Positions 38,327-49,482 of a stretch of DNA of 64,000 nucleotides are shown here, in pieces (position 1 is the stretch's first letter; every line of letters begins with the position of its first letter). The translations under genes were made by a program, and so were the position numbers. The stretch comes from Mycobacterium intracellulare ATCC 13950 (lineage in GTDB: Bacteria > Actinomycetota > Actinomycetes > Mycobacteriales > Mycobacteriaceae): contig NC_016946.1 in the NCBI RefSeq assembly GCF_000277125.1, positions 2,790,001-2,854,000 on the forward strand, read 5' to 3'. The notes under the pieces were generated by a model. It was not told the DNA's origin. It ran no database searches and saw only the letters and a list, made by a program, of their open reading frames with translations.

Positions 38327-39310
38327 ATGACGATGACAAGCCGAATCGACCGGCGCGGCAACGCTTCCGCGGCGACGTTCGTGCCCCCCGAAGCGGAATG
38401 GAATTCCGCGCACCGGGCGCTGGCCGACGACGTCAGGTGGTTCGCCGGGTCGCCGCTGGCCGCGGCGTTCGGCCGCCTGGCCCTCGACCAGGTCGCGCAT
38501 CGCGAAATCGCGGCCGCGGTGGACCGCAGCGGACGCTTCGCCGACAACTTCACCGACCGTGGGATCCGCAGTGCGGCGTTCACCGCCCTCGCCGCCTTCG
38601 GTGACAGCTCGGACGTGAAGGCGTCGCGGGACGATCTCAAACGGTTGCACCGCGACGTCCGCGGCACGGGAAAGGACTCGTTCAGCGACACGCGCTACAG
38701 CGCGCTCAACCCCGAGGTGTGGACCTGGGTGGCCGTGAGCGGTCTCAACCTCTTGTACCAGGGTTATCTGCGGGTGTGCGGGCGTCGCCTCACCCTCGCC
38801 GAGAAAGAGGTCGTCTATCAGACCCTGCGTTCGGAACTGCAGTTTCTGGAGCTGCCCAGCAAGCAGGGGAAGCTGCCGGCGACCCTGCACGACATGCTCG
38901 AACATTACGACGCCGTCGCGGCAAAAGACTTGGCCGACAACGAGTTTCTGCAATTCGCCAATCGCAGCTTCGTCGCCCCGCCGATCCCGAAGCTGCTGGT
39001 TTCCCGGCAACTGCGGCCCGTGCTGCAAGTGGTCTGGCCGGTGCTGACCACTCTGGCATCGCGCCCGGTGGTCGTGTGTTCGGCCGCCGTCGCCCACCCC
39101 ACGATGCGCCGGCTGCTCAATGTGCGGTGGGGCGCGCGCGAGCAGGTCGAGTTCGTCGTCTACGTCGCCGCGTTGCAGCTGGGCTGGCGGTGGTTGCCGC
39201 GCCGGCTGACGTTGGAACCCCTGGCCTACAACCGCTACCAATACGAGCGGCTCCGCGACCGCTACCGTTCGGTGCTGCTGGATTCCTTCGCGGCGCCCGA
39301 GCGGAATTGA
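38327..39310 (+). CDS. DUF2236 (oxygenase MpaB-like) family protein, second copy
   Basis: A 327-residue DUF2236-family protein related to its upstream neighbour but clearly diverged. It shares the ALNPEVWTWVAVSGLNLLYQGY segment, matching FDPQLQLWVASCMAAVF in the first copy, and the helical C-terminal half with WRWLPRRLTLEPLAYNRY. ATG 38327 has AGGAGGAACGG upstream. The short 31-bp spacing means co-transcription. The substrate is unknown, and oxygenase activity is a family-level inference. Confidence 0.8.
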   Translation: MTMTSRIDRRGNASAATFVPPEAEWNSAHRALADDVRWFAGSPLAAAFGRLALDQVAHREIAAAVDRSGRFADNFTDRGIRSAAFTALAAFGDSSDVKASRDDLKRLHRDVRGTGKDSFSDTRYSALNPEVWTWVAVSGLNLLYQGYLRVCGRRLTLAEKEVVYQTLRSELQFLELPSKQGKLPATLHDMLEHYDAVAAKDLADNEFLQFANRSFVAPPIPKLLVSRQLRPVLQVVWPVLTTLASRPVVVCSAAVAHPTMRRLLNVRWGAREQVEFVVYVAALQLGWRWLPRRLTLEPLAYNRYQYERLRDRYRSVLLDSFAAPERN

Positions 39311-39430
39311 CCCGCAAGCCCGGCTTTCTCGCGGTGGTGACGGCGCACCCGCACCGGCGCGCCGCGAATGCCGGTGAATACGCTGATGGGGCGCAGAATT
39401 GACCTGATACCCCAACCGGCTGGAGGGCAG

Positions 39431-40075
39431 ATGGCAGACCCCGCGATGCTGCTCGGCGCGCTGCCCGACGGCCTGGCCAGCCTCGATCCGACCGCCCGCA
39501 CGATCGTCACCGCGGCACGCACCTGCTTCACCGAGCGCGGATTCTCCAACACCACCATGCAGGACATCGCCGACACCGCCGGTGTCGGCGTCGCCACCGT
39601 CTACCGCCGGTTTCGGCACAAGCGAAACCTGGTGCGGCTGACCATCATGGACGAATCGCTGCGGCTGAGCACGCTGGTCTCCGAGGTCGCGGGTCGCGCG
39701 GGATCACCGGAGGAAGGGATCGCCGAAGTCTTCGCCGCGTTCGTGCACGAGGCCTCCGCCCCCAAGTTGTTGACCCGAAGCATCCGCGAATCGCCCGCCG
39801 CCGGGGAGCTGTCCGCCTACCTGACCGACGAGCACCTGATCGCCATGACGCGCGGCTACATCGCGACGTGGCTGCGCCGCTGGCAGGAGCGTGGCGAACT
39901 GGCCGCCGACCTGGACACCGAGATCGTCGGCGAGATGATCGGGCGCCTGATCATTTCGCTGATCAAGACGCCCGAGTCCGTCATCCCGATCTACAACCCG
40001 AACGAGGCCCGCGACTTCGCCCGCCGATACCTGGTGCCGCTGGCGTTGCGGGCCCCGGCGCGAACGCCGGGGTGA
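39431..40075 (+). CDS. TetR-family transcriptional regulator
   Basis: A 214-residue regulator. The HTH is near residues 40-65 (TMQDIADTAGVGVATVYRRFRHKRNLV), and the C-terminal ligand domain is helical (EEGIAEVFAAFVHEAS). ATG 39431 was chosen for the GGAGGG six bases upstream; in-frame ATGs at 39368 and 39386 lack one. It ends the DUF2236 gene group on the same strand and probably controls it, with the palindrome at 37156-37182 a possible target. It is convergent with gcvP across 19 bp. Confidence 0.88.
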   Translation: MADPAMLLGALPDGLASLDPTARTIVTAARTCFTERGFSNTTMQDIADTAGVGVATVYRRFRHKRNLVRLTIMDESLRLSTLVSEVAGRAGSPEEGIAEVFAAFVHEASAPKLLTRSIRESPAAGELSAYLTDEHLIAMTRGYIATWLRRWQERGELAADLDTEIVGEMIGRLIISLIKTPESVIPIYNPNEARDFARRYLVPLALRAPARTPG

Positions 40076-40094
40076 TCCCGCACCGACCCCGCCG

Positions 40095-42917
<2,823 letters not shown>

Positions 42918-42969
42918 TGGAAACTCCTGGGTAGGCGGGCGACGACGGATCGAGGCAGAGGACGAACGG

Positions 42970-43185
42970 CCCTCTCCCTCTGTCTTCACCCTGCGCCGGG
43001 CGCCTGAGAGATTCGGCGCCGGATGCCTGTCCCGGGCGCCTTTCCCCATCGGCGGGTGTCGACCCGCCGGGTCGTCACCGCTTTCCAGAGGCATCATTGT
43101 TTCGCGCGGTCCGGGTGCCTGAGAGGTTGACGGAGAGGTGTTGCTCCTTCGGCGTCCGTGACTGGCCGTCACGGAACTCTCCCGC
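42970..43185 (-). promoter_or_regulatory. Tandem glycine riboswitch in the gcvP leader
   Basis: On the minus strand two consecutive aptamers are visible. The first (about 43185-43095) has GCGGGAGAG, CGCCGAAGGAGCAA and CCTCTCAGGCA. The second (about 43075-42970) has CCCGCCGATGGGGAAAGGCG, ATCTCTCAGGCG and GACAGAGGGAGAGG. These are the conserved core strings of glycine aptamers, and tandem pairs are the common form. The element ends about 50 bases before the gcvP start, consistent with glycine-induced expression. Confidence 0.9.
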
Positions 43186-43255
43186 TCGAATACGATGCGC
43201 GGCCCAGTTTACTCGGCCACGGGTGCGCGCGGTCGCGCGCTGTCGGGGCGCGCCG

Positions 43256-43885
43256 TCAGCCGATCTTGCGGTCGCGGTGCTTGCGCCGGGACGCCAGCTC
43301 GTCCTCGGGTTCGGCGATCGACTCGCCGCCGTCGGCCCGCTCGCCCGGGAAGTCGGCGATGACGCCGGTCAGCTCGCGCATGGCGCCGGACACGGCGATG
43401 CCGAACACGCCCTGCCCGCCCTGGAGCAGGTCGACGACCTCTTCGGCCGACGTGCACTCGTAGACGGTGGTGCCGTCGGAGAACAGGGTGATGTTGGCCA
43501 GATCCTGAACACCGCGCTGACGCAGGTGGTCGACCGCGACGCGGATGTTGTGCAGCGAGATGCCGGTGTCGAGCAACCGCTTGACGATCTTGAGAACCAG
43601 GATGTCTTTGAACGAGTAGAGCCGCTGGCTTCCGGAGCCCGCCGCGCTGCGGATCGACGGGACCACCAGCGAGGTGCGCGCCCAGTAGTCCAACTGCCGG
43701 TAGGTGATGCCGGCGATCTGGCACGCGCTGGGACCGCGGTAGCCGACGAGTTCGTCGGGCACGGAGTCGTCCGGGAACAGGCCGGGCTGCACGGGGGGGC
43801 CGGCCGCGGTGATGCTGCGGTCGCTACTCGCGTCGGTGCCCTGCTCAGCTAGGTTGAGCTGTTCTTGGCGTGGCTGCTCGCTCAC
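43256..43885 (-). CDS. MerR-family transcriptional regulator, Rv1830-like
   Basis: A 209-residue protein. The winged HTH of the MerR type is about residues 45-115 ([42 protein letters not shown]), and a C-terminal domain has basic residues at the end ([10 protein letters not shown]). No conserved metal-binding cysteines are seen, so it is not a classical metal sensor. GTG 43885 follows GGAGAGGAA; the frame is open to 43948, which would add 21 residues. It is the last gene before gcvP in the block. Confidence 0.88.
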   Translation of the reverse strand: MSEQPRQEQLNLAEQGTDASSDRSITAAGPPVQPGLFPDDSVPDELVGYRGPSACQIAGITYRQLDYWARTSLVVPSIRSAAGSGSQRLYSFKDILVLKIVKRLLDTGISLHNIRVAVDHLRQRGVQDLANITLFSDGTTVYECTSAEEVVDLLQGGQGVFGIAVSGAMRELTGVIADFPGERADGGESIAEPEDELASRRKHRDRKIG

Positions 43886-44140
43886 GGTGGTTCCTCTCCG
43901 CGATCGCGCTCTCGTCGTTAGCTGCGTTGTTGGCTGCACCGCAGCCACGTCTGCTCAGGCCCGAGTGCTAGTGAGCTTACGCTTTCCGATAGCCGCCGCG
44001 CCTGAAGTCGTGATCAAAGTATGGCCGCCCCGGGGCCAACTGGGCGGGCTATCCGCCAGCGTGTCGACATCACGTTGCCAGTTGAGACGGATCCGTGATG
44101 TCCCCACCAGGCTAGTCGAGCGCGATCCGCCCGCAGCGCG

Positions 44141-44635
44141 CTAGGTGGCTTTGAAATCGTCGGGAGACACGCTGTCGAGAAATTCCTTGAACTTCTCCAC
44201 CTCGTCCTCGCGGACGGCGGTGCCGCCCTCTTCGTCGGTCTCGTCGGGGATCAAGAGCCCGGCCTGGGCAAGCACGGGCTCCTCGACGTAGATCGGGACG
44301 CCGACGCGCAGCGCTATCGCCACCGAATCCGAGGGCCGCGCCGACACGGTGATGTTGCGGTCGAACACCAGGTCGGCGTAGAAAGTGCCTTCCTGCAGAT
44401 CGACGATCCGCACCTCTTTGAGCGAATGCCCAAGCGCGGCAATGACATCCCTGATCAGATCGTGCGTCAGCGGACGAGGCGGCTCGACACCCTGCTGCTC
44501 GAGGGCGATGGCGGCAGCCTCCGACTGGCCGATCCAGATCGGCAGGTAACGGTCACCGTCGGTTTCGCGCAGCAACAACACCGGCTGGTTTTGCGGCTGC
44601 TCTACGCGAATGCCGACAACACGAACCTCACCCAT
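44141..44635 (-). CDS. Bifunctional nuclease family protein (DUF151), Rv1829-like
   Basis: A 164-residue protein starting MGEVRVVGIRVEQPQNQPVL. It carries the BFN/DUF151 core RYLPIWIGQSEAAAIALEQQ and the SARPSDSVAIALRVGVPIYVEE segment, ending in an acidic tail. Plant relatives have nuclease activity, but the bacterial role is not established. It lies between the two MerR-type genes on the same strand, an arrangement conserved in M. tuberculosis. Confidence 0.92.
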   Translation of the reverse strand: MGEVRVVGIRVEQPQNQPVLLLRETDGDRYLPIWIGQSEAAAIALEQQGVEPPRPLTHDLIRDVIAALGHSLKEVRIVDLQEGTFYADLVFDRNITVSARPSDSVAIALRVGVPIYVEEPVLAQAGLLIPDETDEEGGTAVREDEVEKFKEFLDSVSPDDFKAT

Positions 44636-44746
44636 TTGTGTCTGTCCTCCGCATTCGTGGCGCCGGTTGGATTGGCATTCCCAGCGGCGGCGAGGTCAAA
44701 AATCCGCCCTACCGCCGAAACCAAGCTGTCGACCGAAGTCTAGTCC

Positions 44747-45496
44747 TCAGCGATCCAGAACGTCGCGAACGGCGGATTTGATCAACGACGTGTGCAACGT
44801 GATGGCCAGCGCCGCAACTTCACGCGCCAAATCGTCGGCGCGATCCCGGGCACCGGCCTTGTTGGCTTTGACTACCGGCCCGGCGATTTGGGCGATCAAA
44901 TCCGACTGCCGGTCCGCCGCCGACCGGAATGCGCGCAGATGCCGCGGCTCGACGCCGTAGTCCGACAGCGCCCGCGCGCATTGCAGGATCACGACGGCGT
45001 GCTCGTCGAAGAAACCCGCGGGCCCGGTGGTGATGACGCCGGCCTTGAGCAAGGCCGTCAGCAGGTCGTCGTCCACGCCCGCACGCGCCAGCAGGTCTTC
45101 GCGGCTCAGCCGGACGTGCGTGGCCGCCACCGCCGAAGTGTCCGCTCCCGCGTCCGCGCCGACCTCCCCGGTTCGGTTCACCGACACCAGGCGCGGGACG
45201 GCATAGGAGGTTTTGAACGGCGGTAGCTCGCCGTCGGGCTGGGCGTCCAGTTGCGCCCGGATGACCTTCAACGGCAGGTAGTGATCACGCTGCGCGGTAA
45301 GGATGAAGCGCAACCGCGCGCAGTCGTACGCGGTGAACCTCCGGTAACCCGACGCGGCCCGTTGCGGCGTCACCAGCCCCTCGGCCTCCAAGAAGCGGAT
45401 CTTGGAGATGGTGACATCGGGGAAGTCCGGCCTCAACAATTCCAGAACCGCCCCGATCGACATCCCGGCCAGTGCCGAGCTATCGGGTGCGCTCAC
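44747..45496 (-). CDS. MerR-family transcriptional regulator, Rv1828-like
   Basis: A 249-residue MerR-type regulator. The N-terminal HTH ([26 protein letters not shown], then [17 protein letters not shown]) covers residues about 11-75, and a helical effector domain follows a linker with acidic and Ala-rich stretches. GTG 45496 shares its first base with the last base of the garA stop (TAGTG), which means tight translational coupling to garA. Confidence 0.9.
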   Translation of the reverse strand: MSAPDSSALAGMSIGAVLELLRPDFPDVTISKIRFLEAEGLVTPQRAASGYRRFTAYDCARLRFILTAQRDHYLPLKVIRAQLDAQPDGELPPFKTSYAVPRLVSVNRTGEVGADAGADTSAVAATHVRLSREDLLARAGVDDDLLTALLKAGVITTGPAGFFDEHAVVILQCARALSDYGVEPRHLRAFRSAADRQSDLIAQIAGPVVKANKAGARDRADDLAREVAALAITLHTSLIKSAVRDVLDR

Positions 45497-45978
45497 TAGC
45501 CCGAAGATCCTCCATCCTCACCCTGCTTGGGTCCGGTCAGAAACACCAAGCGGAACTTGCCGATCTGCACTTCGTCGCCATTGGCCAGCACCGCGGAGTC
45601 CACGGGCTCACGGTTGACGTAAGTGCCGTTGAGACTACCAACGTCGACGACGCTGAATTCGTTGTTTTCCAACCTGAATTCGGCGTGGCGGCGGCTGACG
45701 GTCACGTCGTCGAGGAAGATGTCGCTGTCCGGGTGCCGGCCCGCCGACGTGGTGGGCTGGTCGAGCAGGAACCGCGATCCCGCGTTGGGACCCCGTTTGA
45801 CGACCAGCAGCGCCGAACCCGCCGGGAGTCCCTCGACCCCGGATACCGCGCTTTCCGTGCCCGCCTGCGCGGGTGCGTCGAGCTCGTTGAGGAAGTCGGC
45901 GCGAAAGACAGAGGTCGTCTCTACCGTGACTTCGTCCGAATTCTGGTCTTGCTGACTTCCTGAGTCCATGTCCGTCAC
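45496..45978 (-). CDS. garA: FHA-domain regulator of glutamate and 2-oxoglutarate metabolism
   Basis: A 160-residue protein, Rv1827-like. The N-terminal ETTS segment carries Thr21 and Thr22, phosphorylated by PknG and PknB respectively in M. tuberculosis. The FHA domain is about 53-150 ([40 protein letters not shown]). Unphosphorylated GarA binds 2-oxoglutarate dehydrogenase, NAD-glutamate dehydrogenase and glutamate synthase; phosphorylation closes it. The start is ATG 45978. It overlaps the MerR gene by one base and follows gcvH by 229 bp. Confidence 0.96.
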   Translation of the reverse strand: MTDMDSGSQQDQNSDEVTVETTSVFRADFLNELDAPAQAGTESAVSGVEGLPAGSALLVVKRGPNAGSRFLLDQPTTSAGRHPDSDIFLDDVTVSRRHAEFRLENNEFSVVDVGSLNGTYVNREPVDSAVLANGDEVQIGKFRLVFLTGPKQGEDGGSSG

Positions 45979-46207
45979 GCGCTGCTCCTCACTGGCCGCT
46001 GTGGCGTTGTCTGTCCGGGCCGCTCGGCCGGCCTCCGCACCAGGTCTTGTTGCCCGGTATGCCGGTCTTCAAAAGGTAGATCTGTCGACGGTACCGCGCA
46101 CCGGCCTGCAATGCGCCCACCACTTGGCGATCCGAAACGTCGGTTCCCCGACGTGCCGGCTGCACCGTCGGCCTCGCCGTGCGAGGCTGCAGGGACATTA
46201 GCAATCG

Positions 46208-46606
46208 TCATTCGGTCAGCGTTCCGCGGTAGGCCTCCGCGTCGAGCAACGACGAAATGGCGGACTCCACTTCGGCGACGTCGGATACCTGCACATCCAG
46301 CAACCACCCGGCCCCGTACGGATCGGAGTTGACCAGTTGCGGGCTGCCTTCCAGATCGGTGTTGACGGCCGACACTTTGCCCGAGACCGGGGCGTACAGG
46401 TCCGACACCGATTTCGTCGATTCGACCTCGCCGAAGGATTCACCGGCGGTCAGCTCCGCGCCCACGTCGGGCAGCTGAACGAACACGACATCGCCCAACG
46501 CCGACTGTGCAAAGTCGGTGATGCCCACCCGCAGTGTGTCATCGCCGCTTCGACGAACCCATTCGTGTTCGGCGGTGTAGCGCAGATCGGGCGGGATATC
46601 GCTCAC
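46208..46606 (-). CDS. gcvH: Glycine cleavage system H protein
   Basis: A 132-residue lipoyl carrier of the glycine cleavage system, Rv1826-like. The lipoylated residue is Lys65 in [11 protein letters not shown], and the hybrid lipoyl fold is seen in TEHEWVRR-type opening [19 protein letters not shown] and [12 protein letters not shown]. It shuttles the aminomethyl group from GcvP to the T protein. It follows the DUF881 gene by 27 bp. The T protein gene is not in this window. Confidence 0.95.
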   Translation of the reverse strand: MSDIPPDLRYTAEHEWVRRSGDDTLRVGITDFAQSALGDVVFVQLPDVGAELTAGESFGEVESTKSVSDLYAPVSGKVSAVNTDLEGSPQLVNSDPYGAGWLLDVQVSDVAEVESAISSLLDAEAYRGTLTE

Positions 46607-46633
46607 GAGTGATCCTGTCTGTTCGGGAATTGC

Positions 46634-47446
46634 TCACTTGACGGGCTGAGCGTATTGGTGCGGTTTTGGTTGCCGCAAGGTGGTCACGTCCACCCGTTCG
46701 GCCTGCTGGACGGACATCCGCGCCCCGACGCGCTTGACCGTGTCCTGCGCGCCACCGGGAATGTTCATCGCCGCGGCCAGGGTGGGCGGATCACCAATCG
46801 CCAGAATCGAATACGCGGGCGACAGCGTTTTGGAGTCGACGGTCAGCGACCCGGGCGCACCCGCGACCCACGTGTCGACGCCCACGCGCACGGACTGGTG
46901 GGCGTCGTTGACCTCGATCGCCTCCGCGCCCGCGGCGCGCAACTCGTTGATCACGTCGAGCATCGCCTCGGGGGAAACCCCCGGCCCGGGGTCCTCGATC
47001 GTGACGGTGACGCCGGGCCCCGTGGCGCCCACGGCGCCGACCAGGATGGACAGCGCCGCCAGCCGGGATTGGGCGGACTGGATGGCGGCCTGGTCGTTGT
47101 TGCCGGACGCCTGCAACGAATTCAGCGTGTTCTCCAGCTCGTTCACCTCGCTGCGGAGTGTGCCCTCGCGCTGCCGCAACGAATCCAGCAGCACCAACAG
47201 GTCGGCGGGGCGCGCCGTGTCCAGCGAATCGCCCGATTCGGTCTGGCGAACCTGGGTGACGATGGCGATCCCGAGAAGCAGACACAACAGGACGGCCAGC
47301 GTGCCGAAACCCAGGCGGGAGCGGCCGCCGCGCAGCATGCCGGACAACCCGCCGCGGGGGTGTTTCCCGCGCAGTTCGTGACGCCCGTGTGGCGCGGCCT
47401 GATCCGGCGCCGCGCCGGCGTCGCGATCCGTCGGATCCTGACTCAC
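46634..47446 (-). CDS. DUF881 membrane protein, Rv1825-like
   Basis: A 270-residue protein. The cytoplasmic N-terminus is rich in Arg and Gly, one transmembrane helix is near 45-65 (FGTLAVLLCLLLGIAIVTQV), and a coiled-coil stretch follows (LLVLLDSLRQREGTLRSEVN). The DUF881 core reads GPGVTVTIEDPGPGVSPEAM and AEAIEVNDAHQSVRVG. DUF881 pairs flank the small basic protein in many actinobacteria, near cell-division genes; their role is not established. It lies 24 bp after the small basic protein gene on the same strand. Confidence 0.88.
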   Translation of the reverse strand: MSQDPTDRDAGAAPDQAAPHGRHELRGKHPRGGLSGMLRGGRSRLGFGTLAVLLCLLLGIAIVTQVRQTESGDSLDTARPADLLVLLDSLRQREGTLRSEVNELENTLNSLQASGNNDQAAIQSAQSRLAALSILVGAVGATGPGVTVTIEDPGPGVSPEAMLDVINELRAAGAEAIEVNDAHQSVRVGVDTWVAGAPGSLTVDSKTLSPAYSILAIGDPPTLAAAMNIPGGAQDTVKRVGARMSVQQAERVDVTTLRQPKPHQYAQPVK

Positions 47447-47470
47447 GCTGAGCTCGATCGGGTCATGGCG

Positions 47471-47803
47471 TCACGCCCCGAACAGCCGGCGGCGCAGGGC
47501 CGCCGCGTTGCCGAAGATGCGGATACCGAGCACGACGATGATGGCCGTCGACAACTGGGTGCCCACCCCCAATTGGTCGCCGACATAGACGATGAGCGCG
47601 GCCACGAAGACGTTGAACACGAACGAGATCACGAAGACCTTGGGGTCGAAGATCCGCTCCAGATAGGCACGCAACCCGCCGAACACGGCGTCGAGCGCCG
47701 CGACCACCGCGATCGGCAGATAGGGCTGCACGACTTCGGGCACCGAGGGGTGAAAAACCAGGCCCAGCGCGATGCCGATCGCCAGCGCCGCGATACCGAT
47801 CAT
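47471..47803 (-). CDS. Small basic protein (DUF1290) membrane protein, Rv1824-like
   Basis: A 110-residue protein with three hydrophobic segments (IGIAALAIGIALGLVF, LPIAVVAALDAVFGG, FVISFVFNVFVAALIVYV) and a basic C-terminus (RRRLFGA). This matches the Sbp/DUF1290 family. ATG 47803 gives the conserved MIGIAALAIG start; the frame is open well upstream. It is sandwiched between two DUF881 genes, a conserved triplet whose products probably act together in the envelope or division machinery (inference). Confidence 0.88.
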   Translation of the reverse strand: MIGIAALAIGIALGLVFHPSVPEVVQPYLPIAVVAALDAVFGGLRAYLERIFDPKVFVISFVFNVFVAALIVYVGDQLGVGTQLSTAIIVVLGIRIFGNAAALRRRLFGA

Positions 47804-47855
47804 GCGGGGTTTCCCGTCTCGCACAGGCGAAACTGTGTGTTCGGGACTTTTCTCA

Positions 47856-48767
47856 CTATGGCCCAATCTGCTTGGCGAACTTGACATCCCGGACGGATCC
47901 GGCAGGCAGCGAAAGACCGTCGGCAACATCCACCGTAACCACCACGCCGTAGGAAATCTCCAGCAGCCTCAGGCGCTGCAGCCCCGGGCTGTTGTCGAAG
48001 ACGTCGCGCATCGAGCGCGGCGGCCCGATCGCCAGGATGGTGTACGGACTGCTGGTCGGGTTGTTGTCGACGAGGATCGCGCCGCCGGCCTGCCGGATGG
48101 TCACGTTGGGCCCGATCCGCACGCCGCCGACCGAGACCGCCTCGGCGCCGCTGGCCCACAACGAGTTGACCACCAGCTGCAGGTCGCGGTCGAGGATGAT
48201 CTGCCTGCTGCCGCCGACCCGCTGTTTGGACACGTCGGAAAGGTTCGGGCTGGCACCCGGATCGGTCACGGTCAACTTCAGGCCGGGACCGATGATCGCC
48301 GTGCTGGCGGCCGCCACGCTGAGCGCGTCGAGCCGTTTCAGCAACCGCTGCCCCTCGGCATCGTCGGCCAGCACGCGGCGCTGCACGTCGTCGAGTCGTG
48401 TCGAGAGCTGGTTGCGCCGCTGCGCCAACTGCGTCGCCGAGCCTTCCATCGCCCGCACGTTGCCCAACAGCAGTTGCTGGGCGTCGCGCACCCCGGGGGC
48501 GACCGAACGGGCCTGCGCGACCGCGGCGGCGAAAACCGTGGCGATGAGGAGCGCGGCCAGGGCCTGCCACAGCCAACCGAACGCGCGCTGGCGTCCTTCG
48601 GTGGTAGCTCGCTTGGCCGCCGCCGCGGCGTAGCCGGGATCCAGGTGCTCGGACAGCAGCGCGCGCAACAGCGAGGGCACCGGAATCTGTTGCGGCCGGG
48701 CCGCCACGTGCGCGCTGTGACCGGCGTTGGGGTCATAGCCGCCGAGCCGGCGGTCCACGTCAGCCAT
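47856..48767 (-). CDS. DUF881 membrane protein, Rv1823-like
   Basis: A 303-residue protein, the second of the DUF881 pair. It has one transmembrane helix near residues 75-95 ([21 protein letters not shown]), a helical coiled-coil region ([20 protein letters not shown]) and the DUF881 core [17 protein letters not shown] and [20 protein letters not shown]. Its start overlaps the pgsA2 stop by eight bases, so translation is coupled. Confidence 0.88.
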   Translation of the reverse strand: MADVDRRLGGYDPNAGHSAHVAARPQQIPVPSLLRALLSEHLDPGYAAAAAKRATTEGRQRAFGWLWQALAALLIATVFAAAVAQARSVAPGVRDAQQLLLGNVRAMEGSATQLAQRRNQLSTRLDDVQRRVLADDAEGQRLLKRLDALSVAAASTAIIGPGLKLTVTDPGASPNLSDVSKQRVGGSRQIILDRDLQLVVNSLWASGAEAVSVGGVRIGPNVTIRQAGGAILVDNNPTSSPYTILAIGPPRSMRDVFDNSPGLQRLRLLEISYGVVVTVDVADGLSLPAGSVRDVKFAKQIGP

Positions 48768-49389
48768 GGTCGGTCGCCTTCGCCACGGCCGGCGGGCGCG
48801 ACCCGCGATCGACCTTGGGCATGCGGCGCAACACCAGTGTCATCTGGACCGCATACTGCACGAACGCCCACAGGTAGCCGTACAAGCCCCAGATCAGGAA
48901 CGCCCACCCGCAGGCGCCCACCACCCGGCTCCACAGCGCGTCCCACGTGCCCAGCAGCACCAGCGGAAAGCCCGACATGAGGGCGAACGTCGCGGCCTTG
49001 CCGATGTAGGTCACCGGCAGCGCCGAGAGACCGCGGCTCCACAGCAGCGGCAGCGTCGCGGCCAGCAGGCCATCGCGTGCGAGCAGGATCGCGACGAACC
49101 ACCACGGCACGATCCCGCTGAACGCCATCACGACGGGAACGGCGACCATGTAGAGGCGGTCGACGGCGGGATCGAGCAGCACGCCGAGCCGCGAGGACTG
49201 ATTGAGCAGCCGCGCGATCTTGCCGTCGGCCCAGTCCGAGGCGCCGCTGAACATCAGGATCGCGACCGCCCATCCGTGGGCGTGCACGACCAGCAAGGCG
49301 TAGATGAACACCGGAATGAGCGCCAGGCGGATGGCGCTGAGCGCGTTGGGGACCGTCAGCACCCGGTTGGGCGGAAGCACCGGCTCCAT
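48760..49389 (-). CDS. pgsA2: CDP-alcohol phosphatidyltransferase family protein
   Basis: A 209-residue membrane enzyme, Rv1822-like and identical in length. The family motif D-x2-DG-x2-AR-x8-G-x3-D-x3-D is complete: D52, D55-G56, A59-R60, G69, D73 and D77. It transfers a phosphatidyl group from CDP-diacylglycerol to an alcohol. By name it is a phosphatidylglycerophosphate or cardiolipin synthase candidate, with the acceptor not visible from sequence. ATG 49389 was chosen because it gives the homologous start. It is separated from secA2 by a 93-bp gap containing the palindromic repeat pair. Confidence 0.92.
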   Translation of the reverse strand: MEPVLPPNRVLTVPNALSAIRLALIPVFIYALLVVHAHGWAVAILMFSGASDWADGKIARLLNQSSRLGVLLDPAVDRLYMVAVPVVMAFSGIVPWWFVAILLARDGLLAATLPLLWSRGLSALPVTYIGKAATFALMSGFPLVLLGTWDALWSRVVGACGWAFLIWGLYGYLWAFVQYAVQMTLVLRRMPKVDRGSRPPAVAKATDHG

Positions 49390-49417
49390 GAGCCGTGACC
49401 TTAACGCGACTCCACGC

Positions 49418-49473
49418 CGAGCGCCCGGCTGGGCGCACACTCGAGCGCGAACGCCCGGCTGGCCGCACGCTCG
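49418..49473. repeat. Pair of 26-bp palindromic units, 30-bp period (copies C and D)
   Basis: Copy C is 49418-49443 and copy D is 49448-49473, in the gap between the secA2 stop and the pgsA2 start. C folds as GCGCCC-GGCT-GGGCGC with outer arms CGAG/CTCG. C and D agree at 23 of 26 positions, and C agrees at 22 of 26 with copy B at 3531-3556. The 30-bp period is the same at both loci. Confidence 0.6.
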
Positions 49474-49482
49474 GCGGGTGGT

